Assembly: GCA_002284615.2 (NCBI GenBank)
Contig: MU071286.1
Location: 1-10,907, forward strand
Direction: 5' to 3'
DNA: 10,907 nt
Source of the DNA: Dunaliella salina
Lineage: Eukaryota > Chlorophyta > Chlorophyceae > Chlamydomonadales > Dunaliellaceae
Below the pieces are notes generated by a model. That model searched no databases. It saw only the letters and a list, made by a program, of their open reading frames with translations, and was not told the origin of the DNA. Shown piece by piece: positions 1-9,000 of the stretch. The stretch's first letter is position 1; the number at the start of each line of letters is the position of its first letter. The translations under genes were made by a program, and so were the position numbers.

Positions 1-40
<40 letters not shown>
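1..40. repeat. (CA)20 microsatellite at left edge
   Basis: Uninterrupted CA dinucleotides from the first base to position 40, cut by the window edge, so the true length is unknown. It lies in the intron after tentative exon G. The opposite edge of the window also ends in a CA tract. Confidence 0.99.
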
Positions 41-43
<3 letters not shown>

Positions 44-137
44 CTGCCTGCATGAATGGAAACAGCCACCTTAATTGCCCTGGTCATCATGGCTGCGATT
101 GTGTGAGCAGGGAAACACTGGAATCAGATGCCGACTA

Positions 138-433
138 ACCTGTTGGTCCTGATGGCTTGCCGTCTGTGTATAACAGACTGCTCCAGATTGCACAAGCTGC
201 AGCTTACAATGGACTGACAGGCCAACCTACCTGCTGGTCCAGATGGCTCGCCAATTGTGCATGATGCTGCTTCAGGTTTCACGCAAGCTGCAGCTCACAG
301 TGAAGCGACAGGCTTTTCCTTCCATCGCAAATCTTTTTCAAACCTTGCCTTTAACACATTTGACACGTGCCATGTAGTTTGTGATTCTCGAAACCAATGA
401 CAACAACTCACCCGCTGGCCCTAATGGCTCGCC
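138..433 (-). repeat. Copies of the exon G donor junction (~90-bp unit)
   Basis: On the plus strand the segment GCTGGCCCTAATGGCTCGCC (414-433, the end of exon G) recurs as GCTGGTCCAGATGGCTCGCC (233-252) and GTTGGTCCTGATGGCTTGCC (142-161). Spacing is about 91 and 181 bp, that is one and two units. Units also share a GCTGCAGCT(T/C)ACA block near 196-207 and 287-299. In minus orientation the copies carry GTAGGT and GTTAGT at the donor position. No gene is seen in 41-411 apart from these. Confidence 0.75.
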
Positions 434-535
434 ATCCAGCCCAAATGAATACGTGAGGCCCCGGAGCGGCGGCTCGCTTGTTCGGGTGGAAGCAAGTGCG
501 CGTGAGCGTGCTTCCTCACTCTCAGCTCCAGCATC
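412..535 (-). CDS. Tentative PP4R3 exon G (41 codons plus 1 base), variable C-terminal region
   Basis: Following acceptor CATGTGCAG, in phase 0 with exon F, comes an open stretch beginning DAGAESEEARSRALASTRTS and ending FGLDGEPLGPA before a strong donor, GTGAGTTG at 411-404. Composition is polar and acidic/Ser-rich, as expected for the poorly conserved tail after the armadillo core, so homology cannot confirm it. Support is indirect: good splice sites, correct phase, and copies of its donor junction in the next intron (229-252 and 138-162), the same behaviour seen at confirmed exons. The next exon would lie beyond position 1. It could instead be non-coding sequence. Confidence 0.5.
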
Positions 536-3023
536 CTGCACATGGGTCGAGCAAATTCAAGAGGCGACGCTTTGAGCCAGTGTTGGTTTCCTCATCATCC
601 ATGCCCAAACCTGCTGTTTTTGGCCTGGTAGAAATTGTATGAGCCGTTGCCGATTTCCGATCCATCCAGCTCCAAACCTAATCGTCTGCTTTTGACCCTG
701 CGTACCCTTTGCTTGCCCTTTCATGCATGGTCACAGGCATGCCCCTTTCGCTGATCTGCAAGTGCCCTGCACCAGCAGCACTGAGGTATGCAAGTGATCT
801 GCAGACATCATGTGCAAGAGCCTTGCACCAGCAACACTGAGATATGCAAGAGCCTGCACCATCAATACTGAGATATGCAAGTGATGTGCAAACATCGTGC
901 GCTTGCAGCACTGAAGGAATGGATCCCCTCAGCAAGTGATCAGCTGATGCCTTGGGGCTATAGCACTGAGGCATAATGTTTATTGGCGAGAGATCATCAC
1001 ATGCTTTGCGCCTGCAGCACTGAAGGAATGGATCCTACCAGCAAGCATAGTGCGCCTGCAGCACTGGAATGGAACGGATCCTAACAGAAATTGCAGCTAA
1101 TGCCTCATGCCTGCAGCATTGAAAGCAAGGATCCTCTCAGCAAGTGATGAACCAACCCCTCTAGCCTACAGCACTCAGAATAGATCCCTTCTCAGCAAGT
1201 GTTCAGCTGACGCTGTGCGCCTGCAGCGCTGAAGGCATGAATCCTACCATCAAGTGTCGTGCGCCTGCAGCACTAAGGAACAGATCCCGTCAGCAAGTGA
1301 TCAGCTCAAGCCAAGTGCCTACAGCACTGAGGAATGAAGCTTACCAGCAAATGATCTGCAACCGTCTGGCAACTGCAGCACTGAAGGAATGGATTCTGCC
1401 AGCAAAGTGATCAGCAAGCGCGTGCAATACTGAGGCATAAAGCTTATCAGCAAAAAGCCATCAAAGGCCTTGCGCCTGCAACAAAACAAACAAAAAATGC
1501 AGGGCTCATCACCCGACATCTTTCTTGTACAGCAACAGGGACGAAGAGTGGGCAGGCCAACCCCACAGACACTCTTCCAGGCACGTTGGGGGCAGTCCCC
1601 TTGCTCAACCCCAAGCCAGTGTCCCCTAAAAATCTGCCAGCAAGTGCTTGCACAGAACAAGCGCTCCCCACCGAGCGTCAAGAAGGTTTTTGCTAGGAGT
1701 TGTAGCCCACAGATCGAAGCCCATACCTCGTGTGGCCTCTTGTTCAAGCATGCATTGCTCCTGTTGTTGCAAGTTCGTGCACACGTGCTTGCCTCTACCT
1801 CTGCTTCTGCTGTTGTCATTTCCCACATGTATGCATATCCTGCTAGCCATGAAGCGATAGAGCTCGATCAGAGGCCAGCAAGAAAGACAACTACATAGGC
1901 AGTGGAAACTCCCCACGTCAATTCAGAGACCAGGTCAAGGCATCTAGTCTCTGCACACTTCATAAGTTTCATGTACTTCCTTCCAACCCTCTGATACCAG
2001 TGAGGAAGCGATCAGATGAGTACGGGACCATCACTGGCCTGGTGACACAAAGGCCCTTCAAATCTGTGCATTTATCTGATTCGTAGGCCCTTCATGTATG
2101 TGCACAGGACCATCAAGAACCTGGTGTTGCTCGTATCTAATGCCCAGGCCCTTTATTTTAGAGCACTGATCTGATGCGCAGACCCTGATACCTGTGCACA
2201 TGACCACCGACAACCCGTTGCTGCTCAGGCCCTCATACCTGTGCACAGAACCATCAACTACCTGGTGGTGCTCATATTTGATGCGCTGAACCTTCAAATT
2301 TGTGCACTGATCTGATGCACAAGCCCTTGCCTGACATGCAGGCCCTCCATACCTGTGTCCTGATCTGACACGCAGGCCCTCAAATCTGATGCGCGGGCCC
2401 TTCATATCTGTACAGAGGACCATCACCCACCTGGTGTTGCTCGTATCTGATGCGCAGGCCCTTGAAGGTTTCGGTGTAATCCATGTCCGCAAAGCGATCG
2501 CCATAGTGGACAACCAGGAACTCGATGAGGGGCTGCACAACACATCCAAGGCACAGCAGGATTTGATTTCAAGGCAAGTGACGCAAGAACAGTTTATGTG
2601 CAATGTGGAGCAGCATAGAAATTTATGGAACTAAAAAGCCATCTGTAGTCACACGCACTGCAATGGCCGGTTTGTGTTTTGTTGTTGAGCATGACCATGC
2701 AGACAGGAAGAACAAGACGTAACAGAATTTGCGGGTGCTCAAAAAGCATGACCATGAACACGACAGCAAAGCAGTTTTAGACAAGCTTTCTCAAAGAACA
2801 ACATTATGCAGAGTTCCTCTTGAGTTGGTGTCGCCTCAGGCGCGTGAGGAGTCACGTTTCAGCTGCTCCTTTGCTGGACACAAAGAACAAGACCTTGCTG
2901 AGTCTGTGGGTGCTCAAAGAGCATCACCAGGGTGGAGACAGTAAAGCAGTAAGGCAAGCACTGCCTCAATACCAGGCATGCTTGACCAGGCATGCTGCAG
3001 CACATTGCGAGGAGTTATGTATA

Positions 3024-3089
<66 letters not shown>

Positions 3090-6000
3090 CGGGTGTGCAG
3101 GTGTGTGCTTGCGCGCTAGAGCGTGCACACTCTGGAGCACACAGCATCTATGCTGTGAATGGTGGGACTCTTTTCTTGAGATGCAGGGCTCGAGTGCAAC
3201 TGTTGCCCTTTCTGGTCGCTATTATGTAATTGGCATATATGGCAGTGTTATTTAGGGCTACATTTCCAAGTCGGAAGGACAATGGTGAGAAAGAGAAAAA
3301 GGACACACGCACACAAAATTCCACAATAAAAGTCTTGTAAAATGCAAGAGCTTGACCAGGCATGCTGCAGTACACTGTGAGGTGAGTTACCTTGATGCTA
3401 GATTCACGGATTTGGAGCACAGAGCGATGTCAGATTTTATGTTAAATTTGCGGACCTGGTGCACAGAGCCCGCCTTGATGTTAGATTTTTCAGATTTGCT
3501 GCGCAGGGCCTACCTTGATGTTGGATTTGCGGATGTATTCCAGCAGCTCGAGGACTGCGCTGTACAGCAGGTTGTAGCGTGTGCCGTTCTCTATGAAGAC
3601 GGTCATGAGGGGCTCAAGGAGGTTGCCTTTGAGGATGATGCGGGTGTAGAACTCAATGTCTCCCTGGGAAGGGAAGGCAGAACAGGTAGCAGCAAGAAGA
3701 GGTCAATGACGCCGTAGGACTAGAGGCAGTGCTTGAACTTTCCATTCAGCCCTAGCCGTGTTGAACTCAATTAACTCCATGTCATGGAAGAAAGGAGGCA
3801 GCACACGCAGGTCAACCAGGCCATACATGAAGAGCTCGACTTGCCGCAGGAGGATAAGGGGTACCACATGCAGGACCACACTGGTGTGGAGGTGCCACGA
3901 CAAGAGATGGGCCGGAAGCCTGTGCCGGAAGCTTTCCTGAATGAATGAAGCTTGCATGCTCAGATTGGGGCCCCACAGCCCAATTCCATCCTTTGCCCTC
4001 TCCTACTCCAGCAAAATCACAGGAGCATGGCCTGTATCCCCGTAAGCCTTCTGTAGTCTACACCAGGGCTGATCAACTCGGGGGGTTGACAAAATATGTC
4101 CGCGTGTAAAAATCTGAGACTCGTCCAATGAACGTGTGCCTTTAGGCAATGGCAGATGGGCAGCTGGTGTACACCTCAACTACATCCCATGCCCCTTTGG
4201 ACCCCCTTGCTCATATGAAGGTGGGAAAAGACAAGGACCATTAACAGGGTTTCAGGGGGTTGTCATGGGGAGGTGTAGGGGGTGTCTATTTTTGGCATAA
4301 GGCATGAAGTTTGACGCATTGATATCCCAAAATCCGCAAACAAATTGCAAACATTCAAATCCTTAAAGCGCTCAAAATTCTGGTATTGATCAACCCAGGC
4401 CCTCTTGAGGAGGGCTTGCCGATGTGTAGGCTGTGGAGGGCCCTGTGGGTGTGTAGACTGTGGAGGGCTTGTGGGTGTGTAGACTGTGGAGGGCATCTGG
4501 GTGTGTAGACTGTGGAGGGCTTGTGGGTGTGTAGACTGCAGGGGGCTCTGGTGTGCAGGCATCACAGCCCTCCACAGTCCACACACCCGCAGGCCCTCCA
4601 CAGTCTACACACCCACAAGCCCGCTACAGTCTATACATCCGCAAGCCCTCCACAGTCTGCACACCCACAAGCCCTCCACAGTCTACACGCCCGTAACCCC
4701 ACTACAGTCTACACGCTTGCAAGCCCCCTCAAGTCTATACACCCATAAGCCCTCTACAGTCTACACTCCTGCAAGCGCTCCTCAGTCTACACACCTGCAA
4801 ACTCTCTACAGTCTACACACCTGCAAGCCCTCTACAGTCTACACACCTGCAGGCGCTGCACAGTCTACACATCCGCAAGAAATCCACAGCCTACACATCG
4901 GCAAGCCCTCCACAGTCTACACACGCAAAGCCTCTTTGGCTTAGACACCACAGCATGGCAGGCATTAAGGAGTAGCCTTGACAATGACTGTCAGCACGTG
5001 CACCCCCTTCACTTTGACTATGACTGTCAGCACATGCACCCTCTTCACCTTGACAATGACTGTCAGCACATGCACCCTCTTCACCTTGACAATGACTGTC
5101 AGCACGTGCACTTTCCTGACCTTGACAATGACTGTCAGCACATGCACCCTTCTCACCTTGACAATGACAGTCAGCACATGCACCTTCTCACCTTGACAAT
5201 GACTGTCAGCACATGCGACTTACTTCCTTGACAATGCTGTCAGCAAGTGCGTTTAATTCCCCTAGCCTTGACAATGACTGTCAGCACATGCACTTTCCTC
5301 ACCTTGACAATGACTGTCAGCACATATACCCTCACCTTGATGGACAGCATGGTGCGGAAGAAACGGACAGCCGCGCAGACCAGCCAACGCTCCTTGCGCC
5401 TCAGCACACTCATGACCTGCACAAAGCATGGCAACAGGGAGGGTGACATCGGATGACTCTGACACAGAAAAATAGGACATCCGCGCACCTTGCGCCTCAG
5501 CGCACTCATGACCTGCACAAAGCATGGCAACAGGGAGGGTGACATCAAATGATTCTGACACAGAAAAATAGGACATCTGCACACCTTGCGCCTCAGCGCA
5601 CTCATGACCTGCACAAAGCACGGCAACAAGGAGGGTGACATCGGATGACACTAGCACAGAAGAATAGGACATCCGCGCACCTTGCGCCTCAGCGCACTCA
5701 TGACCTGCACAAAGCACGGCACCAGGGAGGGGTACACTGGATGACACTGACACAGGGCGACACGGATAACACTCTCATGACCTGCACAAAGCACCAGGGA
5801 GGCTGATGCTGGATGGCACTAACACAAGGTGACACTGACAACACTGGATGACTCTCACGACCTGCACAAAGCACGGCACCAGGGAGGGTGACACTTGATG
5901 ACACCGACACACAGGGGGACACTGGTGACGATGCAGGGCTCTCATGACATGCAAGTGTGACAGCACTGATGCCACTGGATGACTCTCACAACCTGCACAA

Positions 6001-9000
6001 AGCATGGCACCAGGGAGGGTGACACTGGATGGCACTGACACACAGGGGGACACTGGATGGCACTGACACAGTTTGACACGGATGACATACTGTGCACTGT
6101 ATGTCCTTCATGAAATTCTCTATTTTTATGATCAGGCTAGCAGTCAGTCGTTTTGACTGGAGGCCTTTCTACCTTGTAACCTTGCAACCTTGTGCACTGT
6201 ATGACTTCCATGGCCTGCAAGTGTGGTGGCGCTGATGGCACTGCGTATGACGAGACTGGATGACACTGACGATACATAGGGATGACTCTTTGAACCTGTG
6301 AGCGTGTAAACGGTGTGAAATGCAAGCATGGAAAATGCAGTGACACTGACTCTGAATGATTCGTGACCTGCAAGTGCGACGACACTCAAGACACTGGATG
6401 GCTCCTATGACGCGTGAGTGTATGGAGTGACAGTGCCCAACATTGGAGGTATTCCATACCGAAGAGAGATGTGACCAATACACACCCTCTTAAAAAAAAT
6501 CAGTTTTGCACATACGCATCATTTACGCACCCACGGTACAAGTTTATATTTTCAAATACGCACATTTGCGCAGTGCCAAAAAGGCCTAAGCCCACAAAGA
6601 CAACTTGCCCTGAATTCAGGTGGACGGGTGGTCTCAGAGGCAAGCTTGCATTCTCACTCAGCTCCTTGGCCCGCCTGGCTTGCGCTTGCACTTTGCCTCC
6701 TCTTCTGCACGCTTTTCTTTTTCCTTGCTGAATGATAGTGCTGCTACTGCTGCTTTGCCTCCTCTTCTTGACTTCTGGGTATTCTTGCTACTTCTTGGGG
6801 AAACAGTGAAAGCTGAGCTGGAAGTCCCCAAGAGGTGGTGGAGGGGAACGCTGCCGTTGGTCGCCGCCAAGTTGCCCACTCATCGCCTTAAATAAATATT
6901 TTTTCCTTATTTGCACACATACGCAGCACTCCAAATAATTATTTTTTTCGCTAGCTGCAATTCTTACGCACGGCTCTAAAAAGGTATTTTTGTGTAATGA
7001 TATAATCTCTCTACGGTAGCTGGATGACTAACCCCCAAAAAACATGGTGCTTTTGAAATGGTCATTACATAGGTGTGCCCAAAACTGGGACACTCATGCT
7101 TGATTTCAAAATGTAGCCTGTTTTGCAGGCTTTCTGTAGAACTATCATCTTTACATCCCTTCTAGGGGCACGTATGTCTTGTCAGCCGCATCATGAACCT
7201 TAGTTTTTCCCATCTAAACTTCATTCCTGACCACCCACTGGACCAAATTAAAAATGTTTTAGTGATTTGGAGTCCTTGTATCAAAAGAATTCCTGCAAAA
7301 TAATGGGGTAAAAAAAACCCGGCGGTTGGTGAGGCATAGAATTTCAGTCATTCCCCTTAGAGAAATTGCAACACAGGGGGTGCCAAAAAGGTCAAATTTT
7401 GACCTCGTTCTTTCCTATTTCTTAATATGCAGGATGTTCGCATGACATATAGGGGTTACAAATACAAAATTTTGGACGTGAAAAACGGTCCCAGGGTGGA
7501 ACTGTGGGCCTTTAGGGGGTAATCTGGGGCCAGGAGGGTGATCTGGGAACATCTGATTTTCAGGAATTTTTGTTGAACATGATAATTTATTGTTCAAAAA
7601 ATGGTTGGCATAGTTAGATTTGAGAAAAAAGTTGGGAAAGATCATATCCAGTGATTTAGGGGTGTTGACCACCTCTGGAGGTGTTCCTGAATTTCCTGGA
7701 GGGACTTTGCATCAAGGGCTCGCTCACAACAGACAGCTGGTGTGAGAACTCAGGACAAGGCCATGAGGTTCAAAGCTTTTGGCCACGTGCACCCCACTTC
7801 AGTCCAAGCGTTTTGCAAGGTGAGCAGCACAAAGGTCTGTACCGCTGATGTGTGAGGAGGTGATGCAACATAGGCAAGCAATCCTGCCAGGACTGCCCTC
7901 ATACGAAGCAAATCAAGCCCTAATAGAGAGACCGCCCTGGTAAGAAGTAAAGCAAGATGGGCAAGCAATCTTGTGGGGAGCGCCTGAGCCTGGATTCGAA
8001 AGATGTATGAATATGCATGAGCATACCTACAAAAGGCTACCAACTGGGAAAAAAAGCTGCATGCATTGTCAAAAAGAAAGGCCTGTATGCCCCTCTTAAA
8101 GTTTGCCAATAAAAAAAAGTGAGGTCATTACCAAGGGGGGCCATCCTGGCTTGCCCTTGGTCCCAGAAGAAGAGCATTGGAGGCATGTAGGGCTCCTGAG
8201 CCAACACTGAACTAGCCTCCCTTCTGCTAATTCGCAGTCTTAACTTTTAGCTGTGCAGGCACGCGTCTTAATTGATGGCTCTTTCTTGTAAACTGCAGCC
8301 CATTTGTACTCAGCTGTGTAAACAGTTTGTACTCAGCTGTGTGAACAGTTTGTACTCAGCTATGTGAACGATTTGTACTCAACTGTGTAAACAGTTTGCA
8401 CTCAGCTGTGAACAGTTTATACTCAACTGTGTGGACAGTTTGTACTCAGCAACACCCACCCACCACCTTCAGCACCACCTGGCTCCGCAGGTCTGAGACT
8501 TGCATTCAAACTGCACAGGGTGTGCAGCACAGTCCTGGCGGTGGGAAAGTAGTAGAGAGTGCAGGAACCCCCAACTCCACCCACCTTGGGAACCAGCTGG
8601 TTGCGCAGCGCCCAGTACTTGCACCGGAAGGAGTGCTGCAGCACCAGGAAGCACATGAGGTCCACCACCAGGCCGATGGTGGCCGCGGGCACGGAGCGTG
8701 TGCCTTCACGTGGGTTGATGCCTTTGTCTTGGACCAGCACGTCCAGCAGGCGGCCCAAGAATTGATCATAGAAAACATCCAGGAATTCTGCGCAAAAGGG
8801 GGACAGGTGATGAGGAGAGAAGACGTTGAGGAGGGAGGGTAAGTGATGACATTGGAAGGCAGTCGACCAGCAAGGGCCCAAAAAGCGGTCATAGAAAACA
8901 CCCAGGAACTCTGTGCGCGAGGGGAGGCGGGCGATGAGGAGTGCAGGAGGTGAAGAGGGAGAGTAGATGATGAGGGGAGCGTGTGTTTAAGAGAGAGGGC

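Noticed and set aside
1470..1898. Plus-strand frame of 142 codons as a nested gene
   Set aside because: Overlapping frames of similar length exist on both strands, composition is not distinctive, and no domain is recognisable.
3352..3717. Plus-strand open frame of 121 codons
   Set aside because: It is the antisense shadow of exon E and its junction repeats; the minus strand there encodes the highly conserved PP4R3 block.
3703..3957. Minus-strand frame of 84 codons as an extra PP4R3 exon
   Set aside because: Exons D and E join without a gap in the family alignment. The frame overlaps decayed copies of the exon E acceptor border and has no paired splice sites in phase.
4065..4404. Miniature hAT-like transposon
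   Set aside because: The apparent inverted ends share only a short palindromic core (TTGATCA) and no target-site duplication was found.
4486..4944. Open frames with repeated (T)VYTP-like residues on both strands
   Set aside because: They arise from the 26-bp minisatellite; the units are plain tandem DNA repeats inside an intron.
4965..5196. Frames of 72 codons reading VHVLTVIVKV or TMTVSTCT repeats
   Set aside because: The 36-bp period is divisible by three, so several frames stay open by construction. There is no independent start, stop or splice support beyond the possible alternative donor.
7750..8109. Minus-strand open frame of 119 codons, Leu/Ala-rich
   Set aside because: It spans an 87-bp duplication and resembles no family I know. 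It is not needed by the PP4R3 reading frame, whose exons C and D join perfectly without it.
8303..8450. Possible CRISPR array (23-bp repeats)
   Set aside because: Units are directly adjacent with no spacers, and the context is a eukaryotic intron.
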